DNA from: Notolepis coatsorum
Lineage: Eukaryota; Chordata; Actinopteri; Aulopiformes; Paralepididae
Length of the DNA stretch: 64,000 nt
Reading direction: 5' to 3'
NCBI GenBank assembly: GCA_963971535.1
Contig: OZ020588.1
Coordinates: 128,765,583-128,829,582, forward strand
The notes below the pieces were generated by a model. That model had not been told where the DNA came from, did not search any database, and worked only from the letters and a program-made list of their open reading frames with translations. The position numbers and the translations under genes were made by a program. Below are positions 46,934 through 57,450 of this stretch, piece by piece (position 1 is the first letter of the stretch; the number at the start of each line of letters is the position of its first letter).

Positions 46934-47848
46934 ATTTACCCCTAGAAATGTGTTTGGTGGGTTTTTTTTGTGTTACACGGGGTGTCATGGTATTATGGTT
47001 TGGGTGGTGTTCGTTACATAATGGTGTAACGTGGGGGCTGAGCCATTTCATCAAACAGGTGAGTATGCCGTATTTGTTTGTAATTTGATGTGACTACTTA
47101 TGCTGTTAAAATATATAGTTTAGTGGGCACCACATGTAGATAGGGACATTATTTTCTGGTTGTTGGTTAGCGTCCTGTGCACCACGTACTCCTGGGGCAG
47201 TCAGGGAAGGGATTAGCACCATCTGCTTGTCTGGTACCGTATCATGTACTGGACGGGTGGATGGTCAAGTATGATCTTTGACTGGTAGCAGGTGTGGTTG
47301 AAGATGGTTAGGTCTACATGGCATTAGTTTAAGGGTAGGTAGATTAGGGCGGCCAGAAAACACAGGTAGTGTGGTAGGGCTTGATTTAGTGTTTCTTAGG
47401 GTAGACATGTGGTGGGCCGGTTTTGACTGCAGGTTAGACGTAGAAGCATATGTAGTCACATCAGGTTAGAAGGCGCACCTGTTTGGGATTGTTTGTTGGA
47501 TTTATTTTGTTTGTTTGAGTGTTTGGTGAGCATACCTGGTAGCACCTAACACCCTGCGTGTATGACACGTCTATTTAGGGTGGGTGTGTTTTATTTTTAT
47601 TTTTCTTTTTTTTTCTTTTGCAACCTAGAAAGGTGCGCTCCGTAGAGCTCACATTTCCACCGCGTTCCCTTCTGGTTGTTATTATTGGCATTTAGCATTC
47701 TTCAGTGGTTCTTCAGTGGTTCTTAATGGTTCTTCAGTGGTTCTTCGTGGTTCTTCAGTGGTTCGTTGGGGGGGTCTTTGTGGTTCGTTAGTGGTTCTTT
47801 GTGACTGTGAGGTAGGGTGTGTAGCTTGGGGTGGCTGGTTCAGTGACA

Positions 47849-50626
47849 ATGGCTTCCATCAGGGACTTTGTTGATCGCCCATCTCATGACTTGTTAGAGA
47901 AGTTTTCCAAGGAACAACTGCTAGAACTTGCTGTACACTACAGGGTGGAGCTTTCTGCAGGGGAGAAACGTTTGAAGCCGTCTGCCTTGAGTGCGTTAAG
48001 GGTGTTACTCATTAGGGAGCAGGTGCTTGAGGAGAGGGTGGAGGAGCCTCCTTCGTCTGGCGCGTCTCCGCTATTACCTGGTGTAGAGGGTGAGTGGAGG
48101 ATAAGGGAGTTGGAGTTTAAGGAAAGGCAGCTAGAGCGAGAGCGTGAGGAGAGGAGAGAGGAGCGTGAGCTTAAAGAGAGGAAAGAGGAGCGTGAGTTTA
48201 AGGAGAAACAAATGTTGTTGGAGCACGAGCGTGCACAGAAGGAGCTTGAATATAAGCATGCTGCCTTGCAGGCGGGTGCTCTGCATCCAGAGTCACGTTC
48301 AGGTTTTGATGTAGGCAGGAATATTAGGATGGTACCTCCATTTTTTGAGAAAGACGTGGAAAGATATTTTCCCCTTTTTGAACGGGTGGCAACCACATTG
48401 AAGTGGCCTGATACCGCCTGGACACTGCTGCTGCAATGTGTTTTAGTTGGTAGGGCACAAGAAGCCTACACTGCTCTGTCCCTTGAACAAAGCGCTGATT
48501 ATGAGCTGGTTAAAGCTTCCATTTTGAGGGCTTATGAGTTGGTCCCCGAGGCCTATCGTCAGCGTTTTAGAGGTTATCGCAGGTCGGAGGGGCAGTCTTA
48601 TGTTGAATTTGGAAGGGAGAAGGAGAACCTGTTTGACAGGTGGTGCACTTCTCAGAAGGCAGAGTCAAGAGAGCAGCTTAGGCAGTTGATTCTCCTAGAG
48701 GAATTTAAAAGATGTGTTCCTGATACTGTTTCCACACATCTAAATGAGCGTAAGGTATGGAAGATAGGCGACGCCGCTGTCTTCGCTGATGAGTTTGTGT
48801 TGACACACAAGTTTTTGGAGGACTACCGTGTTGAGTCCGGGGATAGGCGTCCTGTTCAGGGGGGCCGTTTCCCAAAACCTGTGTCTGCTGGTCAGTTAAC
48901 TTCACCTCCTAGGCGGGGTGGTTCTGCTGGTGCATTCCCAGAAGGGATTATCTGTTTCTACTGTAAAGAACCTGGTCATATCGTTGCTGGGTGCCCGGTG
49001 CTTGAGCAGAAAAATTTCAGAACCGTGGCTCTGGTAGAAACCATATGCAGAACGCCTATGCCAACGTTAGATGGGGATGGGGGAAGTATCAAACGTGTGG
49101 ACAAAGAGCTCGAGGGTTCCTCAAGGTTTATGATGAATGGATTTGTTTCCCTGACTAATGCACTAGAGTCCAAACAGGCTATAACAATTTGGAGAGATAC
49201 CGGTGCTTTTCAGTCCCTCATTCTGGCGGGGGTTTTGCCGTTTTCAGAAAACTCTTCTTTGCATTCCGGTGTCGTTGTTCGGGACTTTGGGGGTGCATTT
49301 GTGGATGCACCTTTGCATGAGGTCACGCTCAATTCTCCCTTAGTATCAGGCAATGTTGTTGTGGGGGTATGTTCTCACATTCCCATAAAGGGGGTGTCCT
49401 TCATTCTAGGAAATGATTTGGCTGGTGACAAAGTGTTGGCTACTCCGGTTGTAACTCCCATTCCTGTGGTTCCTGAGGTCCCTAATGAGCTGGCACAGAA
49501 ACATCCAGGAGTGTTTCCTGTGTGTGCTGTGGCTCGGGAAATGTCAAAGGACAAAAGTGATGTTGTTGACACTTCGACTTGGGACATTACACTTAGTGAC
49601 ACATTCTTTGTTGAATTAAAATGTGTACCTGTTGAGAATTTTGGAAAGCACACTGTGGATCTACCTCTGCATAATGATTCTCTTGATTGTGGCTTTGTGT
49701 TAGGCCCGGGGGTGAAACCAGAGTTGACATGCGTGCCGGAGAAGCATGTGGCAGGAGATGGTACGGCAGCGCAGTGTCTCAGGGTCTTCCCAGCCTGTAT
49801 GGTGGCTGAGGCCACGAACGAATTGGAGGAGGAGTGTGGGAAGGATGCTATGAGAGGTGCTGTTGTTTCATGTGACACCGTTCTAGTTGGAGAGGCTACT
49901 AAGCCTGACTTAGGCTGCCAGCCTTCCCACAGTAGCTCTATTGTTCCTTATGTTTCACTTGTGGGCAGGGATGGTCTCAGTATGTCAGTTGATGATTCTG
50001 ACATTGATCCACATGTCCACACTGATTCTCTGCCATGCACAAGGTGTGATGGTCAACCTAGTTACCTGTGTCCTGTGGGGCAGGAGCCGCCTTCGCGACC
50101 TGGTCTGTTGAGTGGCAGCCATTTTGATTTTGATCAGGACAATGTTATTTTGGGTGACGCCATTTTAGATGGTGTTCCAGACGTTTTTGTGACTGTCGTA
50201 CTGCCATGTTCAAGGTACGGTGGGGCTGTACCTGAGGCGGTACATCCTACTCTGGATGTTCACGGCTTGCAGTATCCTGGACTGCCAGTGCCAGGTGGGA
50301 TGGATATGGGCGCGGTGGTGGTATCAGTGATCTATGGTTTTTGTTTTGCTGTGTTCTGTTCTGTTGAGCGCAGTTCTCAGGTTGATTTTGGTTTGCAGTC
50401 TATTTTTGACAGGTCGGTATCGGTGGAGGGGCCTGTTGAAAGGGAGCATACAAAACGGTTGGTCGTCGTGTTCGACAGGGGCCGACCCGCTATCGCTGTT
50501 GTGGTAGTGGCCCTGACAACTAATGGGTCACAGTGGTTTTTTTTGTTTTTGTTTATGGGTTGTTGTGTGGTGGTTGCCTCTGGGGCAACCAGTTTGGTGG
50601 GGGAGGTCTTATGTACCAGGAGCTGA
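47849..50626 (+). CDS. SCAN-Gag/protease protein of copy 2
   Basis: An open frame of about 925 codons. I start it at the ATG at 47849 (MASIRDF), because copy 1 has the same start; an upstream GTG at 47831 is not needed. Domains, counting from that GTG: charged coiled coil at 90-145, capsid-like helices at about 165-235, a SCAN-like domain at about 235-330 (EAYRQRFRGYRRSEGQSYVE; QLILLEEFKRCVPDTV), a CCHC knuckle CFYCKEPGHIVAGC at 375-388, and an aspartic-protease-like DTGAFQSLIL at 456-465. A 460-residue extension of unknown role follows. The vertebrate SCAN domain is thought to come from Gmr1-like Gypsy Gag. The frame ends inside the 3' LTR with no polymerase, so the product can build particles but not copy the element. 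Confidence 0.87.
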   Translation: MASIRDFVDRPSHDLLEKFSKEQLLELAVHYRVELSAGEKRLKPSALSALRVLLIREQVLEERVEEPPSSGASPLLPGVEGEWRIRELEFKERQLEREREERREERELKERKEEREFKEKQMLLEHERAQKELEYKHAALQAGALHPESRSGFDVGRNIRMVPPFFEKDVERYFPLFERVATTLKWPDTAWTLLLQCVLVGRAQEAYTALSLEQSADYELVKASILRAYELVPEAYRQRFRGYRRSEGQSYVEFGREKENLFDRWCTSQKAESREQLRQLILLEEFKRCVPDTVSTHLNERKVWKIGDAAVFADEFVLTHKFLEDYRVESGDRRPVQGGRFPKPVSAGQLTSPPRRGGSAGAFPEGIICFYCKEPGHIVAGCPVLEQKNFRTVALVETICRTPMPTLDGDGGSIKRVDKELEGSSRFMMNGFVSLTNALESKQAITIWRDTGAFQSLILAGVLPFSENSSLHSGVVVRDFGGAFVDAPLHEVTLNSPLVSGNVVVGVCSHIPIKGVSFILGNDLAGDKVLATPVVTPIPVVPEVPNELAQKHPGVFPVCAVAREMSKDKSDVVDTSTWDITLSDTFFVELKCVPVENFGKHTVDLPLHNDSLDCGFVLGPGVKPELTCVPEKHVAGDGTAAQCLRVFPACMVAEATNELEEECGKDAMRGAVVSCDTVLVGEATKPDLGCQPSHSSSIVPYVSLVGRDGLSMSVDDSDIDPHVHTDSLPCTRCDGQPSYLCPVGQEPPSRPGLLSGSHFDFDQDNVILGDAILDGVPDVFVTVVLPCSRYGGAVPEAVHPTLDVHGLQYPGLPVPGGMDMGAVVVSVIYGFCFAVFCSVERSSQVDFGLQSIFDRSVSVEGPVEREHTKRLVVVFDRGRPAIAVVVVALTTNGSQWFFLFLFMGCCVVVASGATSLVGEVLCTRS

Positions 50627-51050
50627 TCACTTCTGTGTCACTGTGCAGGCAGGCCTGAGTACTCCTGTGTCACGGGCAGTGTTGTGCTAGTTACTGAAAA
50701 ATAGTAACTCAGTTACTTTACTAGTTACTTCATTTCAAAGTAACTTCGTTACTGTACTAGTTACTTACACCCAAAAGTAATGAGTTACTGTGAAAAGTAA
50801 CTATTTAGTTATTTAAAAAAATAATAATAAAAAAAATTGCTCCCGAGTCCCATGCCCCAGATAGTACTCAAAATCGGTTGATCAACTTGACAGTTTCCAT
50901 TCACATCACCGAACTCTGCTAAGCAATGTGGTCTAGATACAAACACAAATCTGACACAAACAAATGTTGTCCCGAGTCGATATAATAAGAAGTGCGCCGG
51001 TTGAAGGAACAGCCTTGATGTCGCCGGAGCGTTTCATTATAACCATTATA

Positions 51051-52257
51051 ATTCAAGGGTACTACGACTATGCGTGCACCTCATGGTACCAAAGCACCTC
51101 AAAGGCGCTTAAAACAAAATTACAAACATCACAAAACAAACTGGTCAGACTACTACTTGACCAATGTAATAAAAAAAGTCAACCAACGAACTCGATTCTT
51201 GTACCGGATCTCCTCTCTGGTAAACAAGAATACCCTGAAGACTCTGGCAGGAGCACTCATTCAGGGGTACTACGACTATGCTTGCACCTCATGGTACCAA
51301 AGCACCTCAAAGGCGCTAAAAACAAAATTACAAACATCTCAAAACAAACTGGTCAGACTACTGCTTGACCTTACTCCTAGAACCCACCTCACCCCTGCCC
51401 ACTTTGACAACCTAGGATGGCTTAGAGTAGACGACAGAGTACAGCAACTTGCAATGGGCCTGGTCTACAAGATACACTACACGACCAAGGTACCCATGTA
51501 CATGTCAAAATACTTCCCAAAGGTCAGTGAATACCACGATCACAACACCAGAGGGAGCTCCACAAATCATGTTAAACCCAGATTCGGCTCAAATAAGGGA
51601 CTAAACACGTTTCGCAATTATGCCACATCAATGTGGAACGCCCTACCCAAAGCTGTAAAGGAATGTGGATCACTACCCACTTTCAAAACCTCTCTCAAGG
51701 GACACCTACGGGAGACTGCAATTCAACACTGGCCCCTGTAAATATCCTAACCCAACCCCCTCCAATGTACAGTCATTTACCTAGTATGGTTTTGTCAATA
51801 GTCCAATGTACAATTTTGTTTGTTTGTACAGTGTCTCCCCCCCCCCCCCCCCCCCCTCAATGTACAGTTTTGCTTGTTTATACAGTGTGCCCCCCCCCCC
51901 CAACCACCTCCAATGTAGATTACCCAGTATGGTTGTCAATATCCCAGTGTACCCAACCCCCCCCACCCAACCTCCTCCAATGTACAGTTTCTACGTCAAA
52001 TGTATATACTCCCTTTTCCTGACTCCTTCTGTATCACAAACAGTACTGTATTTGCAAATCTGGTATGTCATAAATGTATAGATGTAGCAGTACTGACTAT
52101 CTGTATGTCATGTATGTCATATATGTCCTGATGAATTGAAAATGGGGGACCCTGATGTAAACAAGACGAAAGTCTTTCTCTGGTCTGCATCCCCTTAACA
52201 ATTGTGTGTATTGAGCTGTACTGTATTGTACCCATTCTGCAATCTGTTAATAAAGTT

Positions 52258-52317
<60 letters not shown>

Positions 52318-52318
52318 G
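51051..52318 (+). mobile_element. L2-clade LINE (copy C), rearranged 5' end
   Basis: Segment 51051-51162 (YYDYACTSWYQSTSKALKTK) breaks at CC and jumps back upstream in the LINE (51163: VIKKVNQRTRFLYRISS). It then runs on, repeating the first segment at 51265-51370, through the ORF2 C-terminus (open to about 51741) and the UTR, to an (AATC)n tail (52259-52317). The UTR holds several C-run/AATGTACAGT blocks. Confidence 0.88.
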
Positions 52319-52872
52319 ACCTGAACCCCAGAACCCACCTCACCCCTGCCCACTTTGACAACCTAGGATGGCTTAGAGTAGACGACAGAGTACAGCAACT
52401 TGCAATGGGCCTGGTCTACAAGATACACTATACGACCGGGGTACCCATGTACATGTCAAAATACTTCCCAAAGGTCAGTGAATACCACAACCACTACACC
52501 AGAGGAAGCTCAACAAATCATGTAAAACCCAGATTCGGCTCAAACAAGGGACTAAACACGTTTTGCAATTATGCCACAACAACGTGGAACGCCCTACCCA
52601 AAGCTAGGGGTAACAGTACTGTATATTTGAATACCGTTTATGTCACAAATGTATCAGTACTAAATACCTATATGTCCCTATGCCATAAATGTCATGTATG
52701 TTGTGTATGTCATAAATGTCTATATGAATTGAAAATGGGGGACCCTGATGGAAACAAGACAAACGTCTTTCTCAGGTCTGCATCCCCTTAACAATTGTAT
52801 GTATTGAGCCGTACTGTATTGTACCCATTCTGCAATCTGTTAAATAAAGTTTTCATTCATTCATTCATTCAC
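52319..52872 (+). mobile_element. L2-clade LINE (copy D), tandem to C
   Basis: Starts directly after copy C's tail at CCCAGAACCCACCTCACCCC and runs through GLVYKIHYTTGVPMYMSKYF. A deletion after WNALPKA removes the ORF end. It ends with an (ATTC)n tail (52853-52871), unlike the (AATC)n of the other copies. Confidence 0.85.
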
Positions 52873-53580
52873 CATCTTGCAAGTTGCAACGTTGTTTAAG
52901 ATATCAATCAAAGCATTGCAACGTTAGAATAGTTAGGATATCAATTGTGCATGAAAGGACTATATTTATATTGTTTGATTAGTATTATGAGATTCCCTGG
53001 CAGATTTCGTACAGTCAAAATCCGTTGATCAATTTGAGTTTCAGTGAACACATTGCACTCACCAAAGTCTGCGGTGGTCGAGATGTAGTAACGTTACGTT
53101 AGTCCAGTTGACTCCAGCAGCGCCTCAAACATGTTCTTTATCTCGTTTCCATGTTGTATATTAATTATCTCTCCAAGTAGTTGCTAAATGGTTTGTTAGT
53201 TTGTTAGTGCGTTCTTTTTATGTAGATTCATAGCGAGTGTTTGTTTTGTTTACAATAGAGAGGGTCTATTTCTTTCCGTAGCCGCATTTCTGGTTTGCGC
53301 ATTTCTGATTGGCCAGTGGCCAGACTCGCCTCGTATCATTCTACGCGGGTGGCGAGTGGATTTGGATGAGTGACAGTCCTCGTAGTTAACGTTAGACTCC
53401 AGTATCTTTGAGCCAAAACACAAATGACATAACTAAAACGTTATTTTCTTTTCGCTCGACAAAAGAGAAATACGCGAGTGCTCTGCCTGGGCGCTGCCAT
53501 CAGTCAGGAATCTCAGGAATAGTAAACAAAACACGCCCCCAGCATAGCGTTCCCCGCAGCCAGGCAGACAGGATATGAGG

Positions 53581-53615
<35 letters not shown>

Positions 53616-54107
53616 CACTACCGCTCGCTATCAATCTACGCGGTATATAACGCAAATAACGCAGTGACGAACCATTCAGTAACGTAAGTAGCGTTACTGA
53701 ATTTCAAAAGTAATGCGTTAGAGTACTAGTTGCGGCAAAAAGTAACTTCGTTTCTGTAACGCGTTACAAAGTCCCAACACTGGTCACAGGGCATGCAGGT
53801 GAGGGCTGCCAATTAGCCAATTAGTGCTGATTGGTTACCTGCTGGGAGCTTTAAAGGCAGACCTAGTAACACACATGCAGTGTCTGTGCTTAGAAGAAGA
53901 GCTGTCAGGTTCTTCCAGTCCTTGTCCGTTGGGTTTACCTTAGTACTTTAGTTTACATTTATATTAATAGTTCCTTGAGATAGTAGCACTTCGAGTTAGA
54001 GAACAGGGTTTTTGGTGTTGGTTTGCACATAGGTTGCGTGCCCATGAGCCAGGGTCGTAACACATACTAAGAGCCATGTGTAACATATACCAGTACAGAG
54101 CCATGTG

Positions 54108-54518
54108 TAGGGATGGGTACCGAATTCGGTACTTTTAAGGTACCGAACCGAAACACGTCGGTACTACCGAGTATAGATTCAAGTGAGATACAGAGAAAAA
54201 AAAATTCTTTTAATTAATAAATTTCTTTTAATATTTTTTTTCCCCTTTTTTCTTTTCATGTCAACGTTCACACGCACAATATATGCTTACCTAGGATTTG
54301 ACTTGATTCAACAACAAAGCAGTCGGAGCAATGGCAAGCCGAAAACGGTCGAAATTGTAGTTATTTGAAGTTTGGATTTTTTTTACGACTGAGGTACTGT
54401 AGTAGGTACATTTAATTTTTTGAGACTAAAGTACCGAAAAAAGGTACCGTTGGGTACCGGTATCGATTCACAGGCACCGGTACCGTATCGGTTCAAATGT
54501 GAAAGGTACCCATCCCTA
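54108..54518. mobile_element. hAT MITE, TAGGGATGGGTACCGAA family
   Basis: 411 bp, ends TAGGGATGGGTACC and GGTACCCATCCCTA, exact 8-bp duplication GCCATGTG (54100-54107 and 54519-54526). GGTACCG motifs repeat near both ends. It landed in the 33-bp minisatellite. A 60-codon open frame is incidental. Confidence 0.93.
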
Positions 54519-54570
54519 GCCATGTGTAACATGTACCAATACATACCAAGAGCCATGTGTAACATGTACC

Positions 54571-55662
54571 ATCTACAATCCTGCCGTTTTTGCGCAATTA
54601 TACTTTTAAAGTCGGGACTAGATCTTTCCTCGTGAATGGATACTTTGGTCATCGATCACGTAGATATATTTGATGTAAGTGGTGCGAGTTCATTCACGTG
54701 TCTTGCGCTCGACCAATAGCAGCCGCTTTGTTGCCAGGTTACGGACGAGGGACGACAACAAATTTGTGTAAACAATCTAGCAGTAGCATGGAATCCACAG
54801 AGTACATATCGACGAGTACAGAAGAGGACGAAAATGGACAAAAAACACCTTCTAAAGTTCGCAAAAAGGTTTCTAAACAATGTTATATGCATCTCATGTC
54901 CATTCAGAAAGAAAGTGTACAAGATTTTACACAGACACGATGGGATAGATATAGAAACTGTGTCAAACGGTGGCTTAACTTGCCAGGCGAGAATCATACC
55001 ATTGCGGAGACATACAAACATTGTTTAGAGATTGAGTTTGCCAATGTTCCTGGAGATGCTGGCTTTCACGCTACTTGCTATAGGCGTTTTTTATCGACTT
55101 GTTTTACAGTGATGTTTATGTAGCTCTGCTAGTTCACTTCATAGTGATGTTTAACATGTTAAGCCCTAGCCCTAGTTTCTGAAAATCCACCTAAAAATAC
55201 ATACCTAAGTAAATGGAAGATTGCTCCACTTCTTCAAGGTCCATTTGCATGTTCTCGGTATCTAGGGACATCTATAGATCTCAGGGAATGTATTCCCAGT
55301 GTCAGAAGTCAATTGTAATGAACCAAAGGAGAATAGAATTGTCGTTTACAGTGAATAACACCATGCTAAAAATGACCAGAGCTACTGAGCTCGTTCAGCA
55401 CCTTCTTGAGATAACATGTACAACAAATCTAAGCAAATTAATAAATGGAAGATGATTTAACAGAAGGTTTTGTAGATACAGTACTGAATTCTGCCATCTG
55501 GACACATTTGGCCATTTGAAATATTATTATAGAATATAGAATATCAGGCCTATAAATAACCTTATTATAGCCAAGTCGCACATGTATGGATCGGGCCAAA
55601 TCTCCTCGTTCCAATGGCAGAGTTCAATTTGGATTTAGTATCACCAGGAGTGTGTAACCATA
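54571..55662 (+). mobile_element. Unclassified insertion with a coding fragment
   Basis: The 33-bp minisatellite stops at ATGTACCA (54570) and a stub resumes at ACCAATACATACCAAGA (about 55663). The intervening 1.1 kb is therefore most simply an insertion. I saw no inverted ends and no clear target duplication. It contains the reading frame at 54788, and possibly a second short frame at 55288-55455. Confidence 0.5.
54788..55123 (+). CDS. Unrecognised exon-like frame, FHATCYRRF domain
   Basis: From an ATG at 54788 the frame gives about 111 residues. An acidic start (MESTEYISTSTEEDENGQ) is followed by a basic patch (KVRKKVSKQC), then TRWDRYRNCVKRWLNLPGEN, AETYKHCLEIEF and FHATCYRRFLS. The last part recalls a domain seen at the N-terminus of many unannotated fish proteins (RW-L, E-x-F, GFH-TCYRRFT), which I believe are linked to transposons, but I cannot name a family. 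The sequence after CYRRF differs from that pattern, so the true exon may end near 55100. Function unknown; nucleic-acid binding is only a guess. Confidence 0.4.
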   Translation: MESTEYISTSTEEDENGQKTPSKVRKKVSKQCYMHLMSIQKESVQDFTQTRWDRYRNCVKRWLNLPGENHTIAETYKHCLEIEFANVPGDAGFHATCYRRFLSTCFTVMFM

Positions 55663-55701
55663 ACCAATACATACCAAGATCATACTATCATCAACTCATA
55701 C

Positions 55702-55835
55702 TGACCCAGCTGACTTAAACCACTATAGGCTCATCTCCAACCTTCCCTTCATCTCTAAAACCCTTGAGAGGATGGTTGCCGCACAGCTTCAATCCCACCT
55801 CCACTGTAGGCTCCTCCCGTTTTGTCAGTACTGTG
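55702..55835 (+). pseudogene. LINE reverse transcriptase fragment
   Basis: Reads DPADLNHYRLISNLPFISKT followed by LERMVAAQLQSHL, which is RT block 2 of an L2-like LINE. Both flanks are missing; the right side changes to a hAT remnant. Confidence 0.75.
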
Positions 55836-55839
55836 GTAC

Positions 55840-56329
55840 GACTGATAGCGTGTGGTTTAGGAAGAGGGAGTTTTTTTCACAAATCCAGCACTCCCTTTCT
55901 CATGCCTGGCTGTGACGTAGTCACGTAACTTTCAGAAGCAGCACACTCAGATAGTAAACAAATATGGCGTCGGTAGTGTGGGACTTTTTCAAAGTTTCAG
56001 AGGAAAACAGTTTGCTTGCTATTTGTAACAAATGCAGAAGTTCCATGAGGAGGGAAAGGGGCAACAAGCTATAACACACCCAACCTAATAAGTCACCTGA
56101 AACATCACCACCGCTACGATGGTGTATTAAAATCCGACGACGACGCGCGAGCAGCTAAAGGCTAGGTTGCTGCGAATCCAAAGCCAGCTGCAAAGGAACC
56201 GGCGGGGCTTGTAATGTACCTATTGATGAGGCGTTTGCTAAATTAAAGACGTTTGACAGAGATGACCCAAGGGCTCAAGCGATAGATCAAGGGGTCAAAA
56301 AAATCAATATCGTGCACGGTGCACCCCTA
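55840..56329 (+). mobile_element. hAT remnant with BED finger; right end only
   Basis: The right end GTGCACGGTGCACCCCTA matches the TAGGGGTGCAC terminus of the MITE at 42071-43580. The left terminus is not visible. Carries the transposase N-terminus described next. Confidence 0.7.
55964..56290 (+). pseudogene. ZBED1-like hAT transposase N-terminus
   Basis: ATG then ASVVWDFFKVSEENSLLAIC, NKCRSSMRR, a frame break near 56065, then NLISHLKHHHRYDGVLKSDD. This is a BED zinc finger (CNKC and the HLKHHH histidines). Farther on, EAFAKLKTFDRDDPRAQAID matches the segment that follows the BED finger in ZBED1-like transposases. BED fingers bind the element ends. The catalytic domain is absent, so this is a dead 5' fragment joined to the 3' end. 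Confidence 0.8.
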
Positions 56330-56331
56330 GT

Positions 56332-56436
56332 ACATTTGTGATATTTTTTCTGTGTTTTTGATTTGTTGTAAACAAAGACCGAAAATAAACCATTCATTCA
56401 TTCATTCATTCATTCATTCATTCATTCATTCATTCA
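56332..56436 (+). repeat. Retroposon tail with (ATTC)n
   Basis: GACCGAAAATAAACC followed by about 12 CATT units (56389-56436), a LINE-style tandem tail. Confidence 0.7.
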
Positions 56437-56771
<335 letters not shown>

Positions 56772-57441
56772 CAAAGGACCACTTTGCCAATTTTCAACCT
56801 TATCTCTATATATCCAAAGTAGTGGAAACACTGGAAGCTGTTGCATTGGAATACAGCTAGCTTAACGTTATCTAAAAGATAAAAACAGCGGTTTGTGTTT
56901 GTGCATTTCCAAATTGTGCCAACAACATGTCGACCACTTTGTGTAGCGTTCATAGACTATTGATACGGACATGCCGTCCCATGAGCAGAGACCTGCTGCA
57001 GACAGAGTGGAGGTATGGCATGTATGGCAAAGCAGTTGCCTCTGAGATGAATTTCCTAAGTGAGAAGGAATCTACAGGAGCTCATACAGAAAAAAGCATT
57101 TAATGGAAAAGTATTCTGTATTTTACTATGACAACTATTAAACAAACTTGAAACTTGAAGTGTTTTAAAAACCTAGTTCACCCTGTTATAGAAACAAGAC
57201 AATTGAACAGAACCTTTTACTCAAATAAAAAGATAAAATATCACTGCATACTACAAACGGTTTATTATATTTTAGAAATATTATATTCTATGACTGCATC
57301 ATCTGGGGAAGAGTTCTGAGGATCAGAAAATCATTTGAGTCCAATGTGACATTCATCTGAACACCAAAATCTTTTGTATGTTGGTGCTGCTTATAGGTGA
57401 TCCACAAGGTGTAGCGCAGCTTGAGTTTCAGTACCCAGGAG
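56772..57441. other. No firm gene; weak THAP-like peptide
   Basis: 56884-57010 can be read as AVCVCAFPNCANNMSTTLC then SVHRLLIRTCRPMSRD, vaguely like a THAP finger start, but the C-terminal C-x2-H and AVPxxF parts are missing. Otherwise unique AT-rich DNA. Confidence 0.3.
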
Positions 57442-57450
57442 TCCCAGGAC

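Larger units (their letters stand above)
50677..53782. mobile_element. hAT element (CAGTGTTG...CAACACTG) carrying L2 pieces
   Basis: 3106 bp. Ends CAGTGTTG and CAACACTG, with flanks GTCACGGG and GTCACAGG (8 bp, one difference). Subterminal AGTTACTTTACTAGTTACT and GTAACGCGTTAC motifs are typical of a widespread fish hAT MITE family. No transposase sequence was seen in 50677-51050 or 52873-53782. An (AAT)n run lies at 53581-53615. Confidence 0.85.
46572..54062 (+). mobile_element. SCAN-Gag LTR element, copy 2 (plus)
   Basis: The 5-bp duplication CATAC sits on both sides (46567-46571 and 54063-54067). Parts: 5' LTR 46572-46913, primer site, leader with tandem TTCTTCAGTGG units (about 47695-47790), one open gag-protease frame, a purine-rich GGTGGGGGAGG tract, and a 3' LTR split by a hAT. 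There is no reverse transcriptase or integrase. The coding part looks whole. The LTRs look nearly identical where both can be read, so the copy is young and the hAT came later. Confidence 0.9.
50607..54062 (+). repeat. 3' LTR, copy 2, split by a hAT
   Basis: LTR pieces 50607-50676 and 53791-54062 together match the 5' LTR. A hAT with its own 8-bp duplication sits between them. Confidence 0.88.

Noticed and set aside
56884-57010. THAP domain exon
   Set aside because: Only the first cysteine pair and a vague pattern match; the second half of the domain is missing.
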